From assembly GCA_029263015.1 (NCBI GenBank), contig JAJCYI010000224.1, positions 1-43,621 of the forward strand: a DNA stretch of 43,621 nucleotides, in the 5' to 3' direction. How positions within the stretch are numbered: the stretch's first letter is position 1; every line of letters begins with the position of its first letter. The notes beneath the pieces were generated by a model. That model had not been told where the DNA came from. It ran no database searches and was given only the letters and a program-made list of their open reading frames with translations. The position numbers were made by a program, and so were the translations under genes. The stretch is from Saprospiraceae bacterium (GTDB taxonomy: Bacteria > Bacteroidota > Bacteroidia > Chitinophagales > Saprospiraceae). Below are positions 14,276 through 22,622 of the stretch, in pieces.

Positions 14276-14355
14276 GATTTATGATTACATGACGTTTGGT
14301 TTTTGATTGCACCAATCTTAAATCAAACGTCATGTAATCATAAATCTTAAATCAA
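14267..14355. terminator. 31-bp perfect inverted repeat overlapping the pgpA stop
   Basis: Arms 14267-14297 and 14325-14355 are perfect complements (TTGATTTAAGATTTATGATT... type). The left arm includes the last pgpA codons and its TAA. There is no T-run afterwards, so it may be a structural mRNA end rather than a classical terminator. Confidence 0.7.
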
Positions 14356-14394
14356 TTATTACACTGTGTAATAAATAAGTTGTGTTTTTGATTT

Positions 14395-14459
14395 CTCCTC
14401 CAAGGGGTTCCAGCCCCTTGTCGTCATATGGAAACGAGGGGTTGAAACCCCTTGGAGGA
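14395..14459. repeat. Inverted repeat of the CTCCAAGGGGTT family
   Basis: TCCTCCAAGGGGTT with a CAGCCCCTTG inner part pairs with GAGGGGTTGAAACCCC and TTGGAGGA. It resembles a REP-like repeat often seen between genes in Bacteroidota. A short palindrome ATTACACTGTGTAAT lies just upstream near 14358. Confidence 0.75.
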
Positions 14460-14548
14460 AGCCTAAAATTGGAAAAAACTTTTTTCACAGTGTAATTAGA
14501 AAGAAATTGGAAATTAACATGACATTGTCCGACTACTTACTGTGATAA

Positions 14549-15211
14549 ATGGAAAAACCTAAATTCATCCCTTACAATAGACCCATCGTTGAAACCTCTG
14601 AGGTGCTTGTTCGCAGCCATTCGTTTTACGAAGAAATGGACACCCGCCGCACCGTGCGCCTTTTTTCTGATAAAGCTGTTCCAAAAAAAGTCATTGAAAA
14701 CATCATCATGACGGCCTCCTCCGCTCCATCAGGAGCGCATAAACAGCCTTGGACATTTTGTGTTGTTTCTGATCCCAAAATAAAAAAAGCAATTCGAATC
14801 GCTGCTGAAAAGGAAGAATATGACAGTTATAACGGTCGCATGTCAGCCGAATGGCTGCGGGATTTGACGCCCCTTGGGACTGATTGGAATAAGCCCTTTC
14901 TTGAAATAGCCCCGTGGCTGATCATCGTTTTCAGAAAAGCTTATGACCTTGTGGATGGCGAACGCCGCAGGTGTTATTATGTGAACGAATCGGTCGGAAT
15001 TGCTTCAGGATTTCTGTTGGTTGCGATCCACCAAGCTGGCCTTGTCTCATTGACGCACACACCCAGTCCCATGAATTTTTTACAGAAAATATTGAATCGG
15101 CCTGAAAATGAACGGGCATTCCTCCTTGTTCCAGTCGGTTACCCTGCGGCCGATGCAGATGTGCCCGATTTAAAAAGAAAACCACTCGAAGAAGTGGCAG
15201 TTTTTTATTGA
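14549..15211 (+). CDS. Iodotyrosine-deiodinase-like nitroreductase family flavoprotein
   Basis: 220 residues, FMN-binding nitroreductase fold. It matches the iodotyrosine deiodinase branch rather than general nitroreductases: RSHSFYEEMDTRRTVRLFSD, APSGAHKQPWTF, VGIASGFLL and the C-terminal PVGYPAADADVPDLKRKPL. The active-site lid residues that hold the zwitterion of halotyrosine in the human enzyme (Glu, Tyr four later, Lys 21 after that) are all present: E90, Y94 and K115 with the same spacing. A bacterial enzyme from Haliscomenobacter hydrossis has proven deiodinase activity. The natural bacterial role is unclear. It follows pgpA and is followed at once by the GtrA-like gene. A Ser/Thr at the FMN N5 position could not be assigned with certainty. 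Confidence 0.9.
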   Translation: MEKPKFIPYNRPIVETSEVLVRSHSFYEEMDTRRTVRLFSDKAVPKKVIENIIMTASSAPSGAHKQPWTFCVVSDPKIKKAIRIAAEKEEYDSYNGRMSAEWLRDLTPLGTDWNKPFLEIAPWLIIVFRKAYDLVDGERRRCYYVNESVGIASGFLLVAIHQAGLVSLTHTPSPMNFLQKILNRPENERAFLLVPVGYPAADADVPDLKRKPLEEVAVFY

Positions 15212-15222
15212 ATGAAAGGCAG

Positions 15223-15290
15223 ATGGTTGAATGGCTAAATGGTTATTTCAGAATCAAAACCATCCAACCATCCAACCATTCAACCATTTA
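15223..15290. repeat. AACCATCC octamer inverted spacer
   Basis: Left arm ATGGTTGAATGGCTAAATGG (15223-15242); right arm 15258-15290 is AACCATCC twice, AACCATTC, AACCATTT, exactly period 8. It may lie within the start region of the GtrA-like gene. Confidence 0.75.
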
Positions 15291-15294
15291 CCCT

Positions 15295-15696
15295 TTGGAA
15301 AAAAACACCGATAAAACACCGTTCTTAATATCCTGGTTACGCAACCATGTGGCATCCATTGCTGCAACGTCGGTGGATTTTTTAGTGACTATTTTTCTGA
15401 CAGAAATAGCAGGAATATGGTACCTAATTTCCAATACCATCGGGGCGACGGCAGGTGGGACAGTTAGTTTTATCATGGGTCGGTTATGGGTTTTCAATAA
15501 AAGGGATTCAAAGTGGCAGCACCAGGCATTTCGATATTTGGTTGCGGTGGTGTTGAGCATTGGATTGAATACATTGGGTGTCTGGTTTTTTACAGAGACT
15601 TTTCACATACAGTATATCATGGCCAAAGTCATTACCGCTATTTTTATTGGTGTGACTGTCAATTTTTTCATGTTTCGATATTTTGTGTTCAAGTAG
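15295..15696 (+). CDS. GtrA-like four-helix membrane protein
   Basis: About 133 residues with four membrane helices (NHVASIAATSVDFLVTIFL, ISNTIGATAGGTVSFIMG, YLVAVVLSIGLNTLGVWFF, KVITAIFIGVTVNFFMFRYF), the GtrA/DPMS family plan. Members are linked to moving lipid-linked sugars or to other inner-membrane lipid steps. The start is uncertain: the frame is open from 15208, but up to about 15290 it translates the AACCATCC repeat. The TTG at 15295 just past the repeat is the preferred start; ATG 15223 is the alternative. It lies between the flavoprotein and the lipid kinase, both on the same strand. Confidence 0.8.
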   Translation: MEKNTDKTPFLISWLRNHVASIAATSVDFLVTIFLTEIAGIWYLISNTIGATAGGTVSFIMGRLWVFNKRDSKWQHQAFRYLVAVVLSIGLNTLGVWFFTETFHIQYIMAKVITAIFIGVTVNFFMFRYFVFK

Positions 15697-15698
15697 AC

Positions 15699-15743
15699 CG
15701 GATTTCCTAATCCGAGTAAACAACCGTCGGACTTGGAAGTCCG
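15699..15743. repeat. Two small hairpins (CGGATT and CGGACTT)
   Basis: CGGATTTCCTAATCCG at 15699-15714 and CGGACTTGGAAGTCCG at 15728-15743 are perfect small hairpins. They fill the spacer before the lipid kinase and look like REP-type repeats. Confidence 0.7.
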
Positions 15744-15751
15744 CACTACCT

Positions 15752-16651
15752 ATGAAGAAAATCCGTTTCATCGCCAACCCAACTTCCGGGGCAGTTCGCA
15801 ACCGCAACATCCCCAAGCTCCTCGAAGAACATCTCGACGATGAAAAATTCCAATATGAATTTTGTTATACAGAATATGCCGGCCATGCCATCAAGCTGAC
15901 CAAAGAAGCAGTTGAGAGTGGTTTCGACATGGTGGTCGCTTGTGGCGGTGATGGTTCCGTCAATGAAATCTCTAGCGAACTAATCGAAACAGATGTAGTG
16001 CTGGGGGTTCTGCCTTGTGGTTCCGGCAATGGCTTTGCGATGCACCTGGGCCTCGGAAGAAATGTAGTCAAAGCTATTCATCATCTCAATGACGGTCTCC
16101 CGATAACAATCGACAGTTGTCAGATGAACAGGCAATTTTTCGTCAATCTCTCTGGCATTGGATTCGATGCAGTGGTGGCCAAGCGACTGCATGGCAGTAC
16201 GTTACGGGGTTTTAAAGCCTATTTCCGATTTACGGTGGAAGAAGTTTTTAAATACAAAATGCTCCCCCTCGAAATCACCATCGATGGCCAAAAAATGGAA
16301 CGAACATGCCTGCTGGTGGAAGTCGCCAATGCCCCGATTTATGGTTACGGCTTTTCAATAGTCCCACCTGCCAAGTTCAATGACGGTCTGTTAGAAGTTC
16401 TCCTCGTAAAAGCCGTTCCAAAATGGCGTTACTTATTTTCGCTTTGGCGATTCCTCAACAACTCTTTTCATAAAAGCAGCCTCACAGAAACATTTACCGG
16501 AAAAGAGATTTTAATAAAACCCTTGCAAAAAACCGCAGTGCATTTAGATGGCGAGGCTTATTTCCTGAATGAAGAAGCGAGGTATTCTATTTTGCCAAAT
16601 TCATTGAAAGTGCTGTGCCCCAAGGCATATGCGGAAGTGTTGATGGAATGA
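15752..16651 (+). CDS. Diacylglycerol/sphingosine-kinase-type lipid kinase (YegS/BmrU family)
   Basis: 299 residues. The N-terminal catalytic domain has RFIANPTSGA, then VACGGDGSVNEI, the family nucleotide-binding motif, and LGVLPCGSGNGFAMHL. The C-terminal beta-sandwich domain ends with HLDGEAY, also conserved. It phosphorylates a lipid alcohol such as diacylglycerol on the inner face of the membrane. ATG 15752 gives the family N-terminus; the frame extends back to 15683 through two hairpins. Together with ino1, pgpA and the GtrA-like gene this suggests a phospholipid-metabolism neighbourhood; the real substrate cannot be told. Confidence 0.93.
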   Translation: MKKIRFIANPTSGAVRNRNIPKLLEEHLDDEKFQYEFCYTEYAGHAIKLTKEAVESGFDMVVACGGDGSVNEISSELIETDVVLGVLPCGSGNGFAMHLGLGRNVVKAIHHLNDGLPITIDSCQMNRQFFVNLSGIGFDAVVAKRLHGSTLRGFKAYFRFTVEEVFKYKMLPLEITIDGQKMERTCLLVEVANAPIYGYGFSIVPPAKFNDGLLEVLLVKAVPKWRYLFSLWRFLNNSFHKSSLTETFTGKEILIKPLQKTAVHLDGEAYFLNEEARYSILPNSLKVLCPKAYAEVLME

Positions 16652-16870
16652 TTCAAATGTTTCTTCAAGTAATCTTTTATCATCTTGGATCTTAATTGTT
16701 TAGTGATAATCTTTCTGATAAAAAAGAATAAACTACTGAAGACCTAAAGTTGGCGACCTCTTTTATTTCAGATATAAGTGCCTGATTTTTATCGAAATAC
16801 AATTCCCTGCACTATCTTACCATTCATTAGGCTCCAACCATATATTTTACAACACTTAAACCTTGTTAAA

Positions 16871-17392
16871 ATGAAAAACAATATTCAAACCTTTGCTTTA
16901 CTTTCCTTATTTGTTTTTGCCATTGGTTGTTCATCAGGCCCAGAAAAAAGTGATACTCCAGCAGATTTAACCCTCCCACAGGATGGAGTTGTACAGTTAA
17001 AAGGTGCTATAATTACTCCACCAATATTGGTTGATGATTGTGCGCAGGTGGTAGATTCACCATGTGTGATAATTACAGAGAATGATTCCTCGTCTTATAA
17101 CTTCTGTTTTAAACTGTACAATAGTTCTGGAAGTTTAGTTACCCTCAATAATGCTGAAGTGAGAATCCCCCTCCCTAATTCGGCTAATGATTACATACTT
17201 AATACGTGCAATACAGCCTTTCAGTCAACTTCAATAGCAGCTGATAGTTCTAAAATATTTGCGAACTCTTATTGCATGGATTCAGATCATACTTTCAGCT
17301 ATGGTGACACGATACTGTTTGATGTCGTAACTGCTGGATTGCCTTTAGAATCTTTTACAATGACCATTTGTCGGGCGAGAAACTCTAATTGA
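16871..17392 (+). CDS. Small secreted lipoprotein, unknown function
   Basis: 173 residues beginning MKNNIQTFALLSLFVFAIGC, a lipoprotein signal with a lipobox ending at Cys20, followed by SSGPEKSD. The mature part is Thr/Ser/Asn-rich with scattered Cys and probably a beta-sandwich. No known domain recognised. The frame is open from 16778, but ATG 16871 gives the signal peptide. It precedes the TPR-CHAT gene on the same strand with a 205-bp spacer; a shared role is not shown. Confidence 0.75.
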   Translation: MKNNIQTFALLSLFVFAIGCSSGPEKSDTPADLTLPQDGVVQLKGAIITPPILVDDCAQVVDSPCVIITENDSSSYNFCFKLYNSSGSLVTLNNAEVRIPLPNSANDYILNTCNTAFQSTSIAADSSKIFANSYCMDSDHTFSYGDTILFDVVTAGLPLESFTMTICRARNSN

Positions 17393-17597
17393 TGCAGTTA
17401 TTTTCAATAAAAGGTTGATGACCTAAATTAGCGTTTTTCGAATACAAGGTTTTCGTTAGATCAAACGAGAACCACTGTGGATGTTGAGGTAGGAGGTGTT
17501 TTAAATTGCTTCCCATATTAGCCAAAGCACTTACTTATTTATACAATGCCAAAAAAAGACGTAATTAGTTATTTTCTGTTTTCAAATACCTGTAATT

Positions 17598-20500
17598 ATG
17601 AAAACCATCCTGTTAGCCTCTTTATTGCATTTACCACTTTGTGCTGTTGCACAAGTTTTGGATGCTGTTGCTATCAACCATCAGGTGGACAGTCTGATTC
17701 AAATTTCTCGGGCATTGACTGGTGAACAGAATTTTGAAGAAGCATTGAAAGCCAATGCCACCGCTGAATTACTGGCACTTGAAAAATTGGGACGGATCAC
17801 AGAAGCTTACGGCAATTCCTGTTTCAATCATGGTCGGATTATGCATTTCAAAGGTGAATTGTCAAAGGCTAAGACATGGTACCTTGATGCGCTTGATATA
17901 TTTAAGGATCAGCAGGGACAGATACACCCCACCTATGCTTCTTGTATCAATAATCTGGCGATATTGTATAGATCAAGCAGTGACTATAACAGTGCAGAAG
18001 AATTATATACTGAAACCAATTATATCCGAAAAAGAATGAAAGGCGAAACGGCACCTCCTTTCGCTTATTGCCTACATAGCATGGCCGCTCTGCTTATGGA
18101 TATGAGTAAGTATGAACAAGCCGTACCATTATTTCTGGAAGCGATTACAATCTATAAAATTGCCTTTGGAAAAGAGAGCACTGAATATGCCAGATGCCTG
18201 AACGGATTGTCTTTTTTGTATATGGAAATGGGTCAATATGAAAATGCAGAACCACTGTATCTAGAAACAATGAAAATACAGGAAAAAACATTAGGGAAGG
18301 AGCACAGCGAATATGCATTGAGCATGAATAATCTGGCTAATCTTTACATGAAGATGGGCAATTTTGAACATGCTGAAACGCTCTATCTGGAAGCCCAAGA
18401 TAACTGGGAAAAAGAATTGGGTAAAGAGCATCCCTATTATGCGATGTGCTTAGAAAACCTGGCCTCTTTATACTCAAAAACTTCCTATCTTGAAAAAGCA
18501 GAGAAATTGTATGAAGAGACCTTAGTTCTTTATGAATCTGCTACTGGGAAAAACCACCCGGACTATGCATTTAATCTAAATAATTTGGCTTTTTTGCATC
18601 AAAGCCAAGGGAATTATGAAAAAGCCGAACCACTATACTTACAGGCCAAAACCATTTATGAGGAATTGCTTGGAAAAGACCATCAGGGTTATGCAAAAAT
18701 CACAAATAACTTAGGTTATTTTTACATGGCGAAGGGGTATTACATGAAAGCTAAATTGCTATTTCTTGAAGCTTATGAAATCAGGGCCAGAATGCTTGGA
18801 ATGGGACATCCAGAGTATCTAAATAGCTTACAGAATTTTTCTGAACTGTATGCTTTGAGTGGAGATGAAAAAAAAGCAACCTCATTTTTTAGCCATGCTT
18901 CAGTCTTGCAGCAATCCCAGCTGACTAGAGCAACTTTCCACCTATCTGAACAAGAATTGAATCATTATCAGATCCAGTTTCAAATGTTTCAAGCGAAGAT
19001 GTTGTCTTATGCCCTTCGGTCAAATAATCGAAATTCTTATGCAGGGACTTTCTTTAATAATGCTTTGTTTCACAAAGGCTTCCTGCTAAATGCTTCCAGC
19101 CAAATCAAAAGAATGTCTTATTCTAATGAGGTATCCACAGAGATATTCAATCAATTAACATCCTGTCAACGCCGCCTTTCTACTGAATACACCAAACCTG
19201 CATCTGAACAGAACAATGTGGCCGTACTTGAGGAAAAAGCCAACTCTCTTGAAAAAGAACTGGCCCGTGCATCTGCTGGTTTAGGCGAAGCCATGCAACA
19301 AGCAAAATGGAAGGAAGTGCAACAAAAACTGCAACCCAATGAGGCAGCCATCGAATTTGTTCATTTTCAATATTATGGGAAAAAACAAACCGATAGTGTT
19401 TTTTATGCCGCCCTCGTGCTCAAACCGGGTATGGGGCAACCAAAGTTTATCCCGTTGTTCGAAGAAAAATCACTCGACTCCCTTTTCAGTACAACAGGTG
19501 AACGAAAGGCCGATTATGTTAACAGCCTGTACACGATAGCTGATCGTGGGGTTATTGCTATTGGAGAATCTCAACAATCACTTTATGAGTTGATCTGGCA
19601 ACCTTTGGAAAATGAAATGACAGAAGTAAAAACAGTCTATTATTCCTCTTCCGGCCTTCTTCATTGCATCAATCTCAGTGCAATTCCTATCAGCGAAGTT
19701 GAAACACTCTCCGACAGCTACCACTTCGTTGAACTAGGCAGTACCCGCCAGCTCGTTGTCCCAACTAAAATGAAAAATGCTGCGAATGATGCATTGCTTT
19801 TCGGCGGCGTTCAATACGAGATGGATAGCACAGCCATTTTCGAGGCAAATGTGGATTTGGCATCTGAGACGATTGCCGATCGAGGCAGTTTGAGCTTTAA
19901 CCAAGCTGATTCCACCATGAGGGGCGGCACTTGGAACTACCTTAAATGGACTGACAAAGAAGTGACGGCAATTGAGGAGGTTTTGAAAAACGGCGGCATC
20001 CAAACCAGCAGCCACAAAGGCTTTTCAGCTACAGAAGAGATTTTCAAGGCAATCGGCAAAAATAAGAAATCACCTCGTATTTTGCATATAGCCACGCATG
20101 GTTTCTTCTTTCCCGACCCGGAATTGGATTCCGGTCCGCAGTCATTAGTCGGCAGTGAAGAACCTGTCTTTAAAATGAGTGACCACCCAATGATCCGCGC
20201 TGGTTTACTCCTTGCTGGAGGTAACTATGCTTGGAAGACAGGCCAACCGCTCAGGCCAGGTATGGACGACGGCATCCTCACAGCTTATGAGATCAGCCAG
20301 ATGAACCTTTCCAATACCGAACTGGTCGTGCTCTCTGCTTGCGAAACGGGCCTCGGTGACATTCAAGGGAACGAAGGAGTTTATGGCCTGCGACGGGCTT
20401 TTAAAATAGCTGGGGCAAAGTACCTCATCATGAGCCTATGGCAAGTGCCAGATAAGGAAACGGCCTATTTCATGGAGGCTTTTTACCGTCATTTGGTGGA

Positions 20501-20606
20501 AGGAGAAATGACTATACCGAATGCTTTCACAGCAACCCAAAAGGAGTTAAGGGCTAATCCGTTTATTATGCCTTATCAATGGGCAGGGTTTGTGTTGGTG
20601 GAGTAA
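17598..20606 (+). CDS. Secreted TPR-CHAT protein (caspase-like peptidase)
   Basis: 1002 residues. A signal peptide (MKTILLASLLHLPLCAVAQ) is followed by about eight or nine TPRs of the 42-residue tetratricopeptide/kinesin-light-chain type (NNLANLYMKMGNFEHAETLY and similar, about residues 70-430). A helical linker follows, then a C-terminal CHAT domain. The caspase-type dyad is present: H834 in HIATHGFF and C915 in LSACETG. CHAT proteins with TPRs are widespread, and one in type III-E CRISPR systems is a protease partner; no CRISPR gene is near this one. The signal peptide puts this copy outside the cytoplasm, so its substrate would be periplasmic or on the surface. Preceded by a lipoprotein gene and followed by a DUF2911 gene. 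Confidence 0.93.
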   Translation: MKTILLASLLHLPLCAVAQVLDAVAINHQVDSLIQISRALTGEQNFEEALKANATAELLALEKLGRITEAYGNSCFNHGRIMHFKGELSKAKTWYLDALDIFKDQQGQIHPTYASCINNLAILYRSSSDYNSAEELYTETNYIRKRMKGETAPPFAYCLHSMAALLMDMSKYEQAVPLFLEAITIYKIAFGKESTEYARCLNGLSFLYMEMGQYENAEPLYLETMKIQEKTLGKEHSEYALSMNNLANLYMKMGNFEHAETLYLEAQDNWEKELGKEHPYYAMCLENLASLYSKTSYLEKAEKLYEETLVLYESATGKNHPDYAFNLNNLAFLHQSQGNYEKAEPLYLQAKTIYEELLGKDHQGYAKITNNLGYFYMAKGYYMKAKLLFLEAYEIRARMLGMGHPEYLNSLQNFSELYALSGDEKKATSFFSHASVLQQSQLTRATFHLSEQELNHYQIQFQMFQAKMLSYALRSNNRNSYAGTFFNNALFHKGFLLNASSQIKRMSYSNEVSTEIFNQLTSCQRRLSTEYTKPASEQNNVAVLEEKANSLEKELARASAGLGEAMQQAKWKEVQQKLQPNEAAIEFVHFQYYGKKQTDSVFYAALVLKPGMGQPKFIPLFEEKSLDSLFSTTGERKADYVNSLYTIADRGVIAIGESQQSLYELIWQPLENEMTEVKTVYYSSSGLLHCINLSAIPISEVETLSDSYHFVELGSTRQLVVPTKMKNAANDALLFGGVQYEMDSTAIFEANVDLASETIADRGSLSFNQADSTMRGGTWNYLKWTDKEVTAIEEVLKNGGIQTSSHKGFSATEEIFKAIGKNKKSPRILHIATHGFFFPDPELDSGPQSLVGSEEPVFKMSDHPMIRAGLLLAGGNYAWKTGQPLRPGMDDGILTAYEISQMNLSNTELVVLSACETGLGDIQGNEGVYGLRRAFKIAGAKYLIMSLWQVPDKETAYFMEAFYRHLVEGEMTIPNAFTATQKELRANPFIMPYQWAGFVLVE

Positions 20607-20777
20607 GTGGGCTAAATGACTATATGGTTGGATAATTCTCAATCGGACCGACGACAGTCCATTCGAATATATATGCTCACCTAACTTAATTCTTTGTTAA
20701 GGTATTTGACCCGTTCAACTTCCTTGATAAATTTTGGTTCTTTGCAAATAATTTTTCACCTAACAATTTTCAATACA

Positions 20778-21326
20778 ATGAAATTATCACCTTTATTTTC
20801 CCTTTTGTCACTTGCCTTTTTAGTTTTAGGAAGCAGCAGTGACCTACAAGCTCAGGAAGACAAGTCCCAACGTCCAAGCCCTCCGGCTACAGCTACTGCC
20901 ACAACGGGCGACCTGACGATCACCATTGATTACAGCAGCCCTGGGGTAAAGGGCCGGAAAGTACTCGGCAAGCTTATCCCTGATGGCAAGATCTGGCGGC
21001 TCGGTGCCAATGAAGCGACTACTTTTGAAATCAACAATGATGTAAAAGTGAATGGCGAAAAACTGGCAGCAGGTAAGTACGCTATGTTTTCGACCCAGGA
21101 CGGTGGCGATTGGACGATCATTTTTAATTCGGTAGCTGAACAATGGGGTGCCTACAAATATGACAAGAGCAAAGATGTATTGCGTGTTGATGCCACTCCA
21201 TCGAAATCAGATGAGATGGTAGAAAGGATGGCATTTGCGGTGAATGAAACAAATGAGGGTTCGGCAGATGTAGTGTTTAACTGGGAGAATATCGAAGTGA
21301 AACTTGAAGTTGCCACGGATAAATAG
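20778..21326 (+). CDS. DUF2911 domain secreted protein
   Basis: 182 residues: signal peptide (MKLSPLFSLLSLAFLVLG...SSDLQAQ), then the DUF2911 pattern with ITIDYSSPGVKGRKVLGKLI, WRLGANEATTFEIN and LAAGKYAMFSTQDGGDWTII. The family is common and secreted in Bacteroidota; function unknown. ATG 20778 is used because the earlier open frame (20694) precedes the signal peptide. Confidence 0.9.
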   Translation: MKLSPLFSLLSLAFLVLGSSSDLQAQEDKSQRPSPPATATATTGDLTITIDYSSPGVKGRKVLGKLIPDGKIWRLGANEATTFEINNDVKVNGEKLAAGKYAMFSTQDGGDWTIIFNSVAEQWGAYKYDKSKDVLRVDATPSKSDEMVERMAFAVNETNEGSADVVFNWENIEVKLEVATDK

Positions 21327-21397
21327 GTAACGGGTCAGAATGTGTTACCTATTTGCGACCAGACCTGACAGGTTTGCAAAACCTGTCAGGTCTGGTC
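21323..21397 (+). terminator. Double hairpin after the DUF2911 gene
   Basis: ATAGGTAAC/GTTACCTAT (21323-21352) is followed by a perfect 19-bp stem (GACCAGACCTGACAGGTTT against its complement, 21357-21397). It starts at the stop codon and separates convergent genes. No T-run follows. Confidence 0.75.
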
Positions 21398-21443
21398 GTT
21401 CCCTGACTCCTGCAAACTCTGAAACCCCTCACTGTTCTACTAC

Positions 21444-21704
21444 CTACCGTTCCACGATCTTGTCATAAAATTTTGTAGCTTTTTCACTTAAAATTCCGGG
21501 TTCAAATTCCAATGTATCAAGTATGTCGAGCAGTACGTTGATACGGGCTTCTGCGTCGAAGAATTTACTTATAATAACAATCTTGCGGTCTTCTACGATA
21601 CAATACCCAGAATTAAAGCTGCCCTTTTCATAACGGACGACATAGCCCAGTTCTTCAAAGAGATGTTCTAACTTTTGAAGGGAATGTTTGGTAAAAGTAA
21701 TCAT
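21444..21704 (-). CDS. Small conserved Bacteroidota protein, unknown
   Basis: 86 residues: an N-terminal helix with KLEHLFEELGYVVRYEKGSF, then NSGYCIVEDRKIVIISKFFD and a helical C-terminus. I recognise the pattern as a short conserved protein found in other Bacteroidota, but no function is known. The ATG at 21702-21704 lies only 7 bp from an array of eight 7-bp repeats in its leader or promoter. Confidence 0.75.
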   Translation of the reverse strand: MITFTKHSLQKLEHLFEELGYVVRYEKGSFNSGYCIVEDRKIVIISKFFDAEARINVLLDILDTLEFEPGILSEKATKFYDKIVER

Positions 21705-21711
21705 GATCTTT

Positions 21712-21767
21712 TTATTGGTTATTGGTTATTGGTTATTGGTTATTGGTTATTGGTTATTGGTTATTGG
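21712..21767. repeat. Perfect tandem heptamer (TTATTGG)x8
   Basis: Eight exact copies of TTATTGG without a break. On the minus strand the array reads CCAATAA units immediately upstream of the ATG at 21704. Change of copy number would alter the leader or the promoter spacing of that gene. Confidence 0.95.
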
Positions 21768-21991
21768 TTGTCCTGAAATTAGATTGCCCAGAAGGGATGC
21801 AAATATCTGAAATAAGAGATAAGACGTTAGACGTTATTGAGGGAAATAATATCCACATTTTATAAACAAACTTAAAATAGAATTTTAAAAAATTATAAAA
21901 TGACAGAACAAAAATGCATAAACGCTGTTGATTGCCAATATTATAATTTATATTTGGTAGTCCATTTTTTTATCACATAAATCCAATTATC

Positions 21992-22357
21992 ATGAAAACC
22001 CATCAACGCGAGATCCTGATTTACTACAACCCTGAATCCAGCAATGACAAAAAAACAGTAGCCCATGCCCAAGGATTAGTACCCCATGTTAGGACCTTTT
22101 CTTTTGCAAAAGCACCATCTACAGGCACAAGCTGGCGGCAGATTGTCCGCTCGCTGGATATGCACCCAAAAGAATTGATGAACAAAGCTCATCCTTATTA
22201 CCAGGAAAAAATCCGAGGCAAAGAATTCAATGATGAAGACTGGCTCAATGTGATCAAATACAACCCGGCCATCCTAAAGGCACCGATAGCTATCCGCGGA
22301 CAAAAAGCCATCCTTTGTACTTCGGCAACAGATGTTTATAAACTTTCAAGAACTTAA
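21992..22357 (+). CDS. ArsC/Spx-fold protein without the catalytic cysteine
   Basis: 121 residues with the arsenate reductase family plan: ILIYYNPESSNDKKT at the start, WRQIVRSLDMHPKELM in the middle, and WLNVIKYNPAILKAPIAIRG then QKAILCTSATDVY at the end. In ArsC and Spx the NPxC motif carries the redox Cys; here the position is Ser16 (NPES). The only Cys is near residue 109, in a place unrelated to catalysis. It is therefore probably not a reductase and may be a binding or regulatory relative. It stands alone with its own terminator. Confidence 0.82.
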   Translation: MKTHQREILIYYNPESSNDKKTVAHAQGLVPHVRTFSFAKAPSTGTSWRQIVRSLDMHPKELMNKAHPYYQEKIRGKEFNDEDWLNVIKYNPAILKAPIAIRGQKAILCTSATDVYKLSRT

Positions 22358-22400
22358 GATCATTTCCAATTGCCATAAAGTAGAATTACTTACGAATTTA

Positions 22401-22430
22401 AAAAAGGGGAACGGAATCGTTCCCCTTTTT
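22401..22430 (+). terminator. Intrinsic terminator after the ArsC-like gene
   Basis: Perfect stem AAAAAGGGGAACG with complement ending TTTTT, loop GAAT. The stem ends in the T-run. It lies 44 bp after the stop. Confidence 0.9.
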
Positions 22431-22507
22431 GATTGCTGAATTGCATCGTAGTTGTTTACTTTGCACTTCAATTATTTGGAATCATTTTTAAATTTGGTTC
22501 AGTTCAA

Positions 22508-22607
22508 GTTAGAAATTAAGAAATTGGAAATTGAGAAATTGGCAGACGAATGAGAATCAATTTGTTAGAAATTTCAAATTTCCCTATTTCTCAATTTCAA
22601 TTCTTAA
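22508..22607. repeat. AAATTG-word inverted spacer upstream of DUF3127 gene
   Basis: Left arm 22508-22541 holds GAAATTAAGAAATTGGAAATTGAG words. Right arm 22565-22607 holds the complementary AATTTCAAATTTCCC and CTCAATTTCAA. It ends 15 bp before the gene's ATG. Confidence 0.65.
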
Positions 22608-22622
22608 TACAAACATTCTACC

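Noticed and set aside
17598-20606. TPR-CHAT gene as part of a type III-E CRISPR system
   Set aside because: No gRAMP-type effector, no repeats, and the protein has a signal peptide.
21712-21767. Regular repeat array considered as a CRISPR array
   Set aside because: The unit is 7 bp with no spacers, and no cas gene lies in the window.
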